Assembly: GCA_004014935.1 (NCBI GenBank)
Contig: CP025321.1
Location: forward strand, 1,488,001 to 1,552,000
Source: Saccharomycopsis malanga
Lineage: Eukaryota; Ascomycota; Saccharomycetes; Ascoideales; Saccharomycopsidaceae
DNA: 64,000 bases
Direction: 5' to 3'
The translations under genes were made by a program, and so were the position numbers. The notes beneath the pieces are model-generated. The model searched no databases. It was not told where the DNA came from and saw only the letters and a program-made list of their open reading frames with translations. Shown here one piece after another: positions 13,051 through 24,580 of this stretch (positions are counted from its first letter, which is position 1; every line of letters begins with the position of its first letter).

Positions 13051-16000
13051 ATGTCCCTCAAGGAGTTTATGGCGGATGACTGTAAGTGGTATGGTAAATA
13101 TTTACAGATGCTGCGTTTCAAAGTATTGAAAAAATCGATTATGGAATACTAATATAAAAAACAAAACAGCTTTAGGTGGTGGCTCATGGGCTGACGACGA
13201 CATTGACATTTCCTCCATCAGCGTCCCTATACGTAAGTGTTCATGGCTTGTAATAATCAAGGATAATACTTGTAAGGAGTCAATTATATTATAAAAAATG
13301 TTGAAGATAAAAAAGAAATATTGCATATTATAAAAGGTCAATCAAATATTATGAAAAGTCAATTTGATGATAAATTATATTGAATAATACTTACAAGAAG
13401 TCAATTATATTATAAATCATATTAAATATTACTTTCAAAAATTCAATTATATCATAAACATTAAATATTACTTACAAAAAACCAATTATATCAGAAATAT
13501 CAAACATTACTTACAAAAAACCAATTATATCAGAAAATATCAAACATTTCTTACAAAAAACCAATTATATCAAAAAAACATTAAACATTTCCAACAAAAA
13601 AGCCAATTATATCATTCATAACTTACTAACAATCTAGAAAACCATTCCCATGATGCACATGACGACTACCGTAGATACCACCGTGATGACAATGTGTACA
13701 ATTCCCGGAGGCACAATTTGAACCATTTCGACAGAGATCAAATGCCTCGGGGCGGGTCTCACTATCAATTTGATACTCGTGGGCCTCCACCGGAATTGCC
13801 CGTGATGGTAGCACCACCGTTCATAGCGAAATTTGCAAATCTTTCGCCTGATTTCAGCAACGATCTCTTGACCAAGTTATTTAACAATTATTTTGATATC
13901 ATTGGACTGTTTCCCGAGTTTATAGAGCGGCACCAGTTTTATTTTCGGATCCATTACCAGCAAGGCCGGGGTATTCGTTTGAAAAAGTTCAAATTGTTCT
14001 GGGAATTGGGTGGAATCAAAGATACCGTAGCAAAAAAGGTTGCCTTTGTAGAGTTTAATAACATACTTGATTTGAACGTAGCATTGATGTGGCAACAGCA
14101 AGGGGTTTATAATCATGATATATTCGAGTACAATGACTATTTGAACGAGTATAAACCGATCTATGATAAATACACCCAACTAGAAAAGCAAAAGTATATT
14201 GATGACAAGATTGATATTACCTTGGCTCAATTTGACGATTTCACTAGATATAAAAACTCTGTGGAATCCCAAATCTCCAGTCACCAAAGACATCCTCATG
14301 GTCATCCAACGTCAGAACCACTCACTAATACTGTCCATTCTCGCCCTGCTCCTGCTCCTGCTCCTGCCAAGCCCAAACCAAACCCGTTTGCTAATGCCAA
14401 ACCGGTAGACACATTATCCAAAGAGTTGCAATTAGAAAAATTGATCAATAAACATGCTATCAATCCTACTACCTTCCATTTAGGGTTGGACGAAAGCGAA
14501 TTGGACGAAAACAAGGAAAAACCACCAAATAATTCTTCCGATACTCTAGTTGTTCCTGCCAAACAAGCAAAACACAAAAAACTGCCTAGATTGGTCTTGC
14601 AAAAGACAGCTCCTATAGCAAGAGCCTCATCCAACAGCAGGGAAAACAGTGTCTCCAGAACAACCGCCTCGTCAACCGTGTCTCCTGGATTGTCTTATTC
14701 TTCTGTAGCCCGTAATCAATGGAAATCCGGCACGCCCATTGGTTCAGCGAGCCCAAAGCCGCTCAAGGAGACTTTAAAAACCGCAATCAGTAATTCTGTT
14801 CCAAAGAAGGACGATCTCAAAGAAGGGTTACCAGATCATCAAGATGTCAATGAAGTTGATGCAAATTTCAAACCAAAGTTGTTGAAACGTGATTCAAAGT
14901 CTTTGCCAGAACAGCCTGTAAAAGCTACTTTGCCCAATCGAATGGACAAAATGTCTAATAATCAATCTACTGGCTCTTCTAATATAACTGGTTCTTCCAA
15001 ATTGAATAATTTGTCCAAATTTGATAGTTTATTCAAGACAAAAAACACATTCGAAACAATTGATTCTTCAAAGCCAGTTGATTCATCCAAAATCAATTCT
15101 CAGATGAAAACTGGTTTGGACAAACCAACTGCATCATCCAAAATCAATTCTCAGATGAAAAATGGTTTGGACAAACCAACTGAATCATCCAAATCAATAA
15201 CAGAACCTCAAGAAGAGCTCAATCCATCTCCTATTCCAGCCAACGCATGGGATAAAGTCAAAGAAAAGCCAAAGCAAGATAATGACACTTCCAAATCTCT
15301 GCTGCCTAGTAAGCTCACAAAATCTTCTCTGTCTGACTCAAAACCTACGGTGCCTAATAATGCTTCTGAAAAACCATCCAGAAGAGGCAGAGGCAGAAGA
15401 AACCGCAGTATTGATATCATAACTGTATCTACAAAACTTACCGAGAAATCACAAGGCAGCAAAAATGATAGTGATAGTGACAAACGGGATAAGACTATAC
15501 GTAAGAAAAACAACAATAATAATTCTAGAAAGGATTCTGGTAAATTGTCACCTACAGTTTCCAAAAAAGATTCTGGTAAATTGTCACCTACAGTTTCTAA
15601 AAAAGACACTGGTAAACTGTCGCCTACAGTTTCTAAAAAAGACACTGAGAATCAATCACCTGTTTCAAAAGATCAAAAAAGACAAGCTAAGAAAGAGATT
15701 ACTAAAGATAAACCCCAACAAGATCAAGCTGTAGAAACAAAACAACGTAATTCAGATACTCTCAGAAGATCTAATTCTAGAAAACGGTTTGGCAATGTCA
15801 ATGCCCATTACTACAAACCAGACTATAGAAATGGTAAGAATGCAGTAGATGATGCCACCGTCTCTTCCAAGGATATTCAAAGTACGTCCAAGGGACCCTC
15901 AGAAAAGGACACAGCAAGCGATGCTTCAGACAAAATAACTATCAAAACCATTGACGATCTGTCCACCGAACAAAATAGGGCTGGAAGCCGTCGCGGTTTC

Positions 16001-16099
16001 CGTAGAGGTAGAGGAAGTCTCAGGGGACGCCGTGGAAAAAACGTGCCTACAGCATTTCTAGCCAAAACAACCGTATTCAATCATGATGAAAAAGCATGA
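13051..16099 (+). CDS. TIF3: translation initiation factor eIF4B (Tif3-like), three exons
   Basis: Exons 13051-13081, 13170-13232 and 13638-16099 give 851 residues in frame. The N-terminus spliced from the first two exons, MSLKEFMADDSLGGGSWADD followed by DIDISSISVPI, matches the conserved eIF4B start. A divergent RRM follows at about residues 90-185 (PPFIAKFANLSPDF to KKVAFVEFNN). The remaining 650 residues are low-complexity, rich in Ser, Lys and Asn. They include four imperfect 12-residue KKDSGKLSPTVS repeats, a PAPAPAPA run and two RG-rich patches (near 585 and at the C-terminus, RRGFRRGRGSLRGRRG). eIF4B stimulates eIF4A helicase and ribosome recruitment. The protein is much longer than S. 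cerevisiae Tif3 (436), all by growth of the disordered tail. Confidence 0.78.
13082..13169 (+). other. eIF4B intron 1, 88 nt
   Basis: Donor GTAAGT at 13082, branch-like TACTAAT at about 13147, acceptor AAACAG ending at 13169. Splicing T to CT makes Ser in SLGGGSW. Confidence 0.85.
13233..13637 (+). other. eIF4B intron 2, 405 nt, with minisatellite
   Basis: Donor GTAAGT at 13233, branch TACTAAC at 13624-13630, acceptor CTAG ending at 13637. From about 13340 to 13615 it consists of roughly eight decaying copies of a 35-40 base unit built on CTTACAAAAAACCAATTATATCA. The unit gets cleaner toward the 3' end. Confidence 0.85.
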
Positions 16100-17146
16100 T
16101 ATTTTTCTTGACAAGGTATTTTAATTTCTTTGCTTTGCTAATTTCATCCTTCTCTATTCAAAAGTTGTCTTACGAAATTATGATATTGTTAAATAATAGC
16201 AAGTTTACATTCTTAACGCTCTCACATGTAAATATCCCTTTTCACATGTCCAACTCCGAACCTGCTGGGCTTTCCTGGTCAACCTGTCAAGGTGTAATAA
16301 TGCAACAGGGGTTTGATCCATTGTTCCAGGTTGCCAGCATTAATCCCCGATACGTTTGTATATAGCCATATGCACTTGAAGAAATAAGCTTCACTTACAT
16401 TCCCAAAACAACAAACTTTTCAGCTAGCTCTCATTAACCTTCCCAAAATGACATATTTTTGAAAACAAAAGATGCTCTAGAAAAGCAGTAATTTCCCTTA
16501 TCTCAGCTAATCCTTGAAAATCACACGCATGAAGCTACAGTTATTTGCAGTTTACCACCTAAGTTTTGCCTTTAAGCATAATCTTTCTATAGACCAATGT
16601 TTATTCAATGTATGGTATATTGCCATGTGCTATATATATTTGATTTTTCCAAGTAAAAGTTGGCGACCTCTATAAAAAGGATCGGCTTCTCGACTCGCAA
16701 GTCTTGCTAAATTATTGCGTATAAGTACTATTATCTACATTAAGCTTTTTATACTTTCCTCAAAGCCACTTTGGCTTTATCTTTCCAATTGCAGTTCATC
16801 CTCTTTTTCATCATTGACTACAACATTATCAGCTCATTTGAGTTTACTCAAATTAAATTATCCCCAAACATTCTTTAACCAATCTATTGTTCCGAATTTG
16901 ACTCAGAGTGCAGGAAAAGCAAATATGTGAAACTACCAACCTTCAAATTCCAAGCTTGTATACTGGAAGAAGATTAATAAACCCCCGGAATGGGAATCAA
17001 ACACACGTCTTTTCCAGAGATAAACACAACCCTTTTTGGCAAGCACCATTTGGATTCTGTAAAAAATCTAGTAGTACTCTACAATAGACCAACTAATCAT
17101 AAACAGGGTTTTATAATTTCAGTGCTGATTATAAAAAATTAATAAA
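16100..17146. other. gene-free stretch
   Basis: No gene is seen. At 16985-17035 the minus strand holds a B-box-like GTTTGATTCCCATTC next to a GGAAAAGACG stretch, probably a decayed tRNA-like or SINE piece. Short frames at 16096-16365 and 16715-16930 have no protein character. Confidence 0.45.
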
Positions 17147-17228
17147 CGACAACGGCAGGACTCGAACCTGCGCGGGCAAAGCCCAAAAGATTTCTAATCT
17201 TTCTCCTTAACCGCTCGGACACGTTGCC
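17147..17228 (-). tRNA. tRNA-Ser(AGA)
   Basis: Read on the minus strand: acceptor GGCAACG pairs with CGTTGTC (one G-U), with discriminator G. A box TGTCCGAGCGG, anticodon loop TTAGAAA with anticodon AGA, variable arm GGGCTTTGCCC that can fold on itself, and B box GGTTCGAGTCC. It is 82 nt, with no intron. It decodes UCU (and UCC after wobble modification). All stems pair. Confidence 0.95.
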
Positions 17229-17792
17229 AGAATTTGAATATTTTTTGTTACTCTAGAATATAGTGCTGCATTCACTTTGAACAAGTTGAAATAAGAATAA
17301 AGATCAATTTTTTGGCTTTATGCATTGTTAAATAGAAGCAACTTTCAAACATCATAAGAACCAACTTTTTTTTATTGAGACTGTTTTGCCAATTGTTAAC
17401 AAACAAATTCTCTCATAGACCAAATAACGATTCACTATGAGTGACGTATGAATCAATAACTCACTAAAATACATCTCCGGTATTGTTTGTTATATAGATA
17501 TGTTAGTTTTACTGAAGGCACCAATAATAACGTTCGTAAATTGGACACGGATTACGTGTGTATATATACTATTGTACGATTATGTTATTGAGTGTCTCAG
17601 ATAAAGTCGGGCAGCACTGTTAGTAATCTTGGTTGAACTGAGAGATATATACTCGAATGTATCCTGTGACTATGAGATATAGTTGATTAATAAAACATAA
17701 AAAATGTTAGAGATAGTCTTGTTTAGTAAGTATAGTACCGAGAGCACTCTAAGATGGGCATTAGCGCGGAAATTAAATAACATAGTGTACGA

Positions 17793-17880
17793 GCTGGTGG
17801 CCGAGTTGATTTAGCAGGGTTTCTAAGCTTACTTTTGTTTTTTGGTGCCATCCCCAGCTCAATTCCTGCTATATATAATT
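17793..17880 (+). repeat. tRNA-like element, Leu/Ser type
   Basis: Starts GAGCTGGTGGCCGAGTTG, an acceptor-like 7-mer then A box TGGCCGAGTTG. About 60 bases later comes a B-box-like CAGCTCAATTCCTG. Stems are poor and the anticodon arm is not convincing. The head is nearly the same as at 18360. Confidence 0.35.
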
Positions 17881-18359
17881 TAAGCAATTTTAGTTGTCCG
17901 GGTGAGCATTGCTCATGTAATGCAATGCAAGGTAGGTTCCAGCAACATTATGTGCTCAGACGTTGCAAGAGTGTGATAAATACATTTACTGCTAGATGAA
18001 GCTAGATAATGTGAGTTGATGTATATTAGTGCAAGTATAGGTAGTTTCAGGTAAGTTTATGCTAAAAAACGTGATACTTACGCCATCACGTGACGACTCA
18101 AGTGAACTTCTTTTTGTGTAAACTGGGTTTTTGTGTTTATTTATAAATTGCTCAATATGGTAAGTTATAAACAATAATGCTACCGCCTGGGCGATGAGGC
18201 ACCTGCTCAATTTAGATATCCCGTGTCTTATTAGGCCAGATTCAATAGTGCATGTGATTTGGTCTTTGGCACAGTTGTATAGCTAATGGCGATTCCGTAT
18301 GTTTCTGTCACGTGCAAGAGTAACTCCATAAGATGCCTCTCCTAGATAATAAAAATTGT

Positions 18360-18455
18360 ATGGACTCGTGGCCGAGTTGATTTGACCTTTTTTCAAGATC
18401 ACTTTAAGGCCCTTATTGTGCTTTCAGATAGTGGTCAAATAAGCAGGGAGTGTAG
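18360..18455 (+). repeat. tRNA-like element, second copy
   Basis: GGACTCGTGGCCGAGTTGAT shares 14 consecutive bases, TGGCCGAGTTGATT, with the element at 17793. A T6 run follows shortly, which would stop Pol III, and no clear B box is present. It looks like a decayed relative rather than a gene. Confidence 0.3.
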
Positions 18456-18889
18456 TGTTGGAATGCAATAAGAAGTATTGTGATATTCTTTTGTTTGGTT
18501 TTTGCCATTTCGTTATGGAGGCCGTAATTATATACAAGTAGTTGTGTACAAGTGATATATACGGGGCTCAAAAGAAGATAAAATTGATTTTATATCCTCA
18601 ATGAAAACCATCTTGAATATATCGTCGATACAATGGATTCCTCAAGGTACCTAATGTATGAATCCCATTATGCAAGACCTTTTACCAACCCTAATTGCAA
18701 CGAATATTTCGTTCTACATGTATAGTGGAAGTCGAAACATCCTATATTGGCAATATATAATGATTACTGTCAGATACAAGTTCCTCTGAGGATATACAGG
18801 AACTAGTTCTAAGACCTCAGCAGCAGCTTGAACCACACCAATAGAACTGAATCTATATAAAACCGAATTTGTATAAAACCAAATCTTTG

Positions 18890-19265
18890 GTTTTTTCCAC
18901 TCTTTCTGTCAACTTTTCGTCCATTGGCTTGAAGGGGTGGGTCATTTGGCAAATCTTCTGCGGTGTCTACGAACTCTGTACCTTTTTCATATTTGATAGC
19001 CTTGTTTGGCTAATTTTCTCAAGAAGACATCGGTAATTGCAGAGGTCAAAATGGCCGTTGTATCTGGATATTTGAGGACAATCTTAGCAACGTTTTCGTC
19101 AACGTCGGGATGGTCGATTTAGTTCAAACTCATAACTGTGGGAAATTGCCTTGACCACTTTAGTGATGGTATCGTTTTCCCAGGATTCTAATGGGGGCAA
19201 TCCGAGGAGTTTATCAAGAGCTTTTTGAATCAAACTTATGTTTGCACCATAACCACCGAATTGTC
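18890..19265 (-). pseudogene. decayed host gene of unknown function
   Basis: The minus strand has two successive protein-like segments in different frames. At 19121-19262 it reads [18 protein letters not shown] and then [18 protein letters not shown]. At 18990-19117 it reads [18 protein letters not shown] and then [18 protein letters not shown] further short segment (EFVDTAEDLPNDPP) follows in a third frame. The switch between the first two is a one-base frame change near 19119. No start codon or intact frame remains. The composition is that of a normal protein, so this is a recently broken gene or gene end. I do not recognise the family. Confidence 0.55.
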
Positions 19266-19407
19266 TCTATAATGTTTCTACAGTAGTTGACTTTGTTGAA
19301 GCATGTCTCCTTAAACCATCTATCAAATAGATACTATGAACAAAAAGTTGAAAATAGTGCATTTTTCAGTAACTGATGCGAAACAAGGTTTACAACAAGT
19401 GGCCTGG

Positions 19408-20769
19408 TCATTCGTTTTGATAAAGATCAATTCCAAACTTTTCGCAAAACTGTTTTGTTTGCTCGTTGGTTCTTGGAACTAAATTTTGAGCATTACTGTC
19501 TTTTTCGTCCACATCGCGAATAAAGTTGCGAGGGATGGAAAGATCAATTATGGAATTGGTTGACGGCAATTCTTCTTTCAAAATTTCATCTTTGTAAGCG
19601 TTAAGGAACAAACGAAGCTGGGAGTTTTGGTTTTCATCTAGAAGGGTTGATTTCGATAAAGCCTGGTATTCTGGAGTTTTCACAAAATTGTTGAAATACT
19701 TGTGGATTTTCAAAAACAACTCGTCATAATAAAGTCCATTTCCAGTCTTTCGAGCACCAGCAGCTGGTTTTGCTACCTTTATGGTTTTGACAGAAAAAAA
19801 CTGTCTTTTTGGAAGACATTTGTCAAGTGATAAAAACTGGGTGTATTCGTTATGTTTACACAGAAGAGAACCATTATCAGTCGAATGTTCGTCTTCACTG
19901 TCAGATAATTCGATTTGTATCTCATTGGCATTTTTCAGTGGGATATTGGCTGGCTCTTCGTCAGAGGAATCATCCATCTCTATAGATATCTCATTGGTGT
20001 TTTTCTGGGGGTTTTCCTTCAGGACACTACGCGTTTGAGGCTTGTAAACTGCCTCGAACTTTACATGCAAATGAGCACTGAACCAGTAGCGAGGAAGCAA
20101 ATGATACATCAAGTTTCTATTTACAGGCGATCCCAAACGGCCGGTTTCAATATCCTTTTGGAAAAAAGGTTTCTTTTTGAGTAACAGGCCCATGTTGCCA
20201 TGATGCTCGATTCCCTGCGGCCAGTCATGACTTATCATGATATCCAACGGTTTCTTGTCATTACGAATGGTCTCGAAAAAAAGCATTTTCAAATAGTCCC
20301 TCTTCCGAACATGATATACCGAGCGAATTGTGGAATGGTCATACGGTACCACCTCATTGCTGGGCTTCATAAAGTTCTGGTCATTATATATTCCAGAAAT
20401 CGATCCTATACGAAGCCCCTTGTACCACACTACGTTGGATTGTCCCAAATAGTATATATTGGGGGCCACCCACCCTCCAAACTTGAGCTCCTGAAGATGG
20501 TTACTGGCTTCATGGTTGCCTCCTACAAAAATAGTTAATACAGGTGCTTTCTGGGAACCAGTATAGTAATCCTGGAAATCTCCTAGACGTCGATATTTTG
20601 GTGGCATTGATATACACAGAAGATCATTACGATTTCGCGCCGCCTGGAAGTCTCCACATATGACCAAAAGCTCAGGCTTCTCCTTCTGCGGAAGCATTCG
20701 TATTTGATGATATATCTTGTTTAGTTCGCCATGACAACAGCCTTCAATGGCAACTTTTATAGAGGGCAT
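19408..20769 (-). CDS. DBR1: RNA lariat debranching enzyme Dbr1
   Basis: 453 residues. It hydrolyses the 2'-5' branch of excised intron lariats in the nucleus. The metallophosphoesterase domain is complete: GCCHGEL (H13) near the start, GDFQA (D40), GGNHE (N85, H86), SHDWP (H181) and the SAHLHVKF pair (H233, H235). The lariat-recognition loop region around YRRLGDFQDYYTG is also recognisable. A variable acidic stretch (IEMDDSSDEEP and IELSDSEDEH) precedes the C-terminal DBR1 domain, with YYDELFLKIHKYF and PRNFIRDVDE. The start Met lies immediately before the first beta strand, as in the family. The 3' end faces the pseudogene at 18.9-19.3 kb. Confidence 0.95.
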   Translation of the reverse strand: MPSIKVAIEGCCHGELNKIYHQIRMLPQKEKPELLVICGDFQAARNRNDLLCISMPPKYRRLGDFQDYYTGSQKAPVLTIFVGGNHEASNHLQELKFGGWVAPNIYYLGQSNVVWYKGLRIGSISGIYNDQNFMKPSNEVVPYDHSTIRSVYHVRKRDYLKMLFFETIRNDKKPLDIMISHDWPQGIEHHGNMGLLLKKKPFFQKDIETGRLGSPVNRNLMYHLLPRYWFSAHLHVKFEAVYKPQTRSVLKENPQKNTNEISIEMDDSSDEEPANIPLKNANEIQIELSDSEDEHSTDNGSLLCKHNEYTQFLSLDKCLPKRQFFSVKTIKVAKPAAGARKTGNGLYYDELFLKIHKYFNNFVKTPEYQALSKSTLLDENQNSQLRLFLNAYKDEILKEELPSTNSIIDLSIPRNFIRDVDEKDSNAQNLVPRTNEQTKQFCEKFGIDLYQNE

Positions 20770-21476
20770 CTTGATAATTTTTTGTCAAGGTATTTTTAGT
20801 TTTTCGACAACTCTTCTACTTGATTAGCAGCACTATATCCCAGAATAGCACATTTGCAGTATACATCGGTATATCTATCCAATTGTACCTGCAAATCATA
20901 ATCATGGCTCATTAATACCCATACTTTAAAAGTGATGAATTTTCACCATTAGCATGGTCAGGGTTCCTAATGGTGCATGAGATGCGTTGATATGTGCGCC
21001 AGTCAGCAAGGGCGTGTGGGTAGTGCATGGTGATGTGTCAAAGTTGATGCAGTGATAATGATTATTATGGGAGTGTATATTTTCAAAGCTATATATTTAT
21101 AGATCAGTCAAATATATACTTGATATACTGAAAGTTTAGCAAGAGCCTTGTTGAGATGAAAAAATGTTTTAATTTGTATAATTTTCTCCATTTTGTAAAT
21201 ATAAAAAGAACATGTCTTTGCTATCAATTTTGAACAGGTGCTTGAGTGTATTGTTGGCGCTTTGGCCCAGATTGTAGGAGTATTGTTTGTTTACACAATT
21301 GATGCAAAAACAACGGGCGCTTCCTTTATCATTCTAGATAAACCAGGATGGTTAACTGAAAGATATTGAGAAGAGGAGAATGGAAAGTAGATTTAGTATA
21401 AAGTGTTAAAATTTTGAAAACAATTAAATCACAAACAATTCACATACCATAGAAAATAACGAGGAAAAATGTTTGG
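20770..21476. other. intergenic region
   Basis: Upstream of DBR1 and downstream of the BSC6-like gene. It holds a 21-codon frame at about 21212 (MSLLSILNRCLSVLLALWPR) with no support. I see nothing else. Confidence 0.4.
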
Positions 21477-23093
21477 TTACCAAAATCTCTGCCAAAAGCG
21501 TTGGATAGGGCGCTTCTTTTCAATTCTGTCTGCGTCGGGCAACAGAAACCACATTGTTAACATCAAAGAGATCAAGACAATAAAGATCGGATGTAGAATA
21601 TAAGTGCTGATGAACTGTGACATGAGACCAATCAAGAAAGGGAACAAAGCGCCTCCTGATGAGCCAAATGCAGTCATAATGGTCATGGAAATCACTTGGA
21701 CTTTTCTAGGCAAAAGTTTACCAATGACACCAATCATAAGAGGATAAATAGGGCCCAAGGAGACACCCACAAAAGCAGCCATAATTCCACCGACAATAAC
21801 GTTAGGAATAAGCCAAGATAAAATGTCAAAAACTATAGCAAAGGTGCCAAGAAGAATGATTGATCTACGGTTACCTAAATATTTAACTGCAAGAGGCGTG
21901 AGAATAAACCGACTAAGAGTGACCCCAGCCCAGAAACCAGACGAGATGTAACCAGCGGTATTTTTGTTACCATTTCTATAGTCTAGAAAGTAAGTAACCG
22001 ACCACGAGCCGTATCCAACCTCTCCTCCTTGATAAAAAAAGACAAACAACGAAAGTATCCATGTTTTCACCAATTTGACCGCTAATGTAAAGTCACTAGG
22101 GGACTTTTTGACATCCGGGGAGGCATCAAGGTCAATAACCTCAGTACTTTGTCTCTCTTCATGGTATTCCCATTTTATGAAATCTTCAACTGCTTTAGCA
22201 AAGGACCAGTAGAGAAAACAAGTGTTGAAAACAGCAGTTCCTAGTAAGATAAAAAAGAAGAAATGCCACACTATACCTTTGGACAACATGATTGTAGCTA
22301 TCAAAGGACCTACAGTGGCACCAATCCCATAAGCTCCATGGAAAAAACCCAAATAAACACTGCCCCGGTCCATTCTAGAGATGTAATAATTATGTTGAGA
22401 TAAGCCTAAAGCAAGAGCAATTCCCCCAATGAAATAGGCAAACACCACAGCAGGAAATTTGGTGCCTGATGACACTATTGCAAATTGAATCATTTGCAAT
22501 ATTGCAGACAAACAAACCAACCAATTGAATTTCAAATGTTTGGTTGCAAGATGTGAAATAGAAGCAACCAAAATAAACCCAATACAATTCCCTAACCATA
22601 TCATAGAAACTTTTGAATAAGAAATGCTGTAATAGTTCTCTATATCAGGTAGTAAAGCTCCTACACATCCATCAGATACACCACCAGCAAATGACCAACA
22701 ACAACTGCTGAATAATCTCCATTTGTTCATAGAAGGATTCTTCAATGTCATCATTGCTGACTGAGCTTCTGTTATCACAGATATATCTTCTAATCGATCA
22801 TTATTGAACAGTTGCGAGGAGGATTTACTATTGAATTGTTTTGAAAATTGGGTGTTTACCTGTTTTGAGGATTCATTGTTGAATAAAGAAAAATTACCAT
22901 CATATTGTAGTGAATTTGTGTGTTTTTGCTGCAAAGGAAATAATCTAGTTTGCGAATTGTTAAACATTGCTCCCTCTTCTAATTCATATCCTGGAGTCGT
23001 AGGTAACGATTCTGGAGGATTTCTGAGCTCTGGATCTTCAATTACATAAGCAACATTAGTTTGAGAATAATTCATGATGAAAGTACAATTCAA
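21477..23093 (-). CDS. major facilitator superfamily transporter, BSC6-like
   Basis: 538 residues; the Met at residue 7 (23075) is an alternative start. A hydrophilic N-terminus of about 125 residues, rich in Asn, Ser and Gln, precedes 12 predicted membrane helices. These start at KWRLFSSCCWSFAGGVSDG. Recognisable features are GALLPDIENYY, IWLGNCIGF, GFFHGAYGIGATVGPLIAT and the C-terminal half ISSGFWAGVTLSRF. This matches the family of S. cerevisiae Bsc6 and related fucose/nucleoside-type MFS proteins, whose substrate I cannot state. The loop between helices 6 and 7 is about 45 residues and charged. It is transcribed toward DBR1. Confidence 0.8.
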   Translation of the reverse strand: MNCTFIMNYSQTNVAYVIEDPELRNPPESLPTTPGYELEEGAMFNNSQTRLFPLQQKHTNSLQYDGNFSLFNNESSKQVNTQFSKQFNSKSSSQLFNNDRLEDISVITEAQSAMMTLKNPSMNKWRLFSSCCWSFAGGVSDGCVGALLPDIENYYSISYSKVSMIWLGNCIGFILVASISHLATKHLKFNWLVCLSAILQMIQFAIVSSGTKFPAVVFAYFIGGIALALGLSQHNYYISRMDRGSVYLGFFHGAYGIGATVGPLIATIMLSKGIVWHFFFFILLGTAVFNTCFLYWSFAKAVEDFIKWEYHEERQSTEVIDLDASPDVKKSPSDFTLAVKLVKTWILSLFVFFYQGGEVGYGSWSVTYFLDYRNGNKNTAGYISSGFWAGVTLSRFILTPLAVKYLGNRRSIILLGTFAIVFDILSWLIPNVIVGGIMAAFVGVSLGPIYPLMIGVIGKLLPRKVQVISMTIMTAFGSSGGALFPFLIGLMSQFISTYILHPIFIVLISLMLTMWFLLPDADRIEKKRPIQRFWQRFW

Positions 23094-24580
23094 ATCAACT
23101 TTTAACAGCCTATCTCATCAATATTGCACTAGTACGGTCATTTTATGTATATATATCACCTAACATATAATACCGAAAAAAACTCGATTACTAGTCCGAA
23201 GAGCAATCTTTCAGCTGACCGTGTTGAAAAAGTCCCTAATTCTATTATTAGACTTTGTAAATCAAGATTCACCTATAAGCAATTAACTATAAAACTTTGA
23301 TTCACGGCCAATCAAAAGTCAGAAACCCAGCTATTGTACGCCTACCTTTAACGGTAATAAGACGTTGAAAAAGTATAAAATATACACTGTATTGTGACAA
23401 CCTACAATTTGCTACAATATAAACAGAAACGCAACATAGATCTCGACAAATATAGTATCATATCATTCATCAACCTGTCAAATCAACTTGCGATTCTTTG
23501 TAATAAGAATTCTATATTTTGAGCCCAGTCTATATCAGTTGAGCCGCTTAATGGGGAGGCATTGGAAAAATACAATGGGAAATATGCCTCTTTGAATAAC
23601 TCAAACCTTCCATACTAATCTACTTGAACATTTAATGGATTGGGAAGTAAGCATAAGACTATGTCTAGGTCATTTTCCAAACATTTACACTCATCTGTGT
23701 TACTACGTCCAGTTGAAATTTAGTCAACTAAAAACTAACGTTTCTTCTATATTGATTTAAATCGTTATCAAATTTCTTTTCATATATGAACTGTTAACCA
23801 GTTTATCTGGGGGCATAACAGTTGCCAACTTGCCAAAGTTTGCTATTGTTAATAAATTATGAAAATCTATATACCTCCAGCTCCTGTTTACTTTTATTTG
23901 GACTCTTATATTTCTCATATTATGTTTCTCTTGACTTAACTCCCATTTTACAGCACATTTATGTGTACAGCCATCTAAGCAGTCTGTCCATCCACTATTA
24001 AAGATTACCACTTATGTTGAAACTTGTTTTGTTCTTTGTATACTTTTCTCGTTATCCCGAATTTAACTACATGACCAAATAATATAACCCCTTTTTCTTC
24101 GAAATACTAAACGAATACAAGAAAACGCATTATTGGTCACCCAAAATCGTTTATAAATTGTGAATTTTAGCACTTTCTTATATAAAGTTTCATACAAATA
24201 CAAATTGTCCATTGTTAAACATTTTGATGCAGAATCGAGATTCGACAAAAAAAACCATGATAAAAAACCGCCAAATTAACTGTTATGGCCTTTTTGCATT
24301 GGTTGGCCCGAGGGTGTTGAAAATTATGGCCACAAGGTTCAATTTTCGTAATAAACAAGTGTACTGTTGCAACTTTCAGTGCCTGAAGATTCATGTACTG
24401 TTTATTGAACATAAAGGGGAATTATGCGATTATTATTCATCAAACAGTGAGGCTTTGAAGCGGTTTTATGTATGAAATGTGAAAAGTTGACTTATGATAA
24501 TTAAAAAACTCTCATTATTTAATCTTTTTTAATTCAGACCTTCCGCAAACATGACACACCAAAAGTGTTCAACACATATC
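23094..24580. other. gene-free stretch
   Basis: Holds the BSC6-like promoter and a SINE copy (23510-23712). Frames at 24063-24475 are antiparallel and low-quality. No gene is recognised. Confidence 0.45.
23510..23712 (-). repeat. SINE copy without a clear head
   Basis: The plus strand reads ATATTTTGAGCCCAGTCTAT at the tail end. Further on, GGGAAGTAAGCATAAGACTATG then TCTAGGTCATTTTCC is the complement of the family body block TGACCTAGAC...CTTATGCTTACTT. The A box region is missing or too diverged. Confidence 0.5.

Larger units (their letters stand above)
17229..18860. other. gene-free stretch with tRNA-like elements
   Basis: Contains two tRNA-like A-box elements (17793-17880 and 18360-18455) and CACGTG palindromes at 18087-18092 and 18309-18314. 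No protein gene is recognised. Confidence 0.45.
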
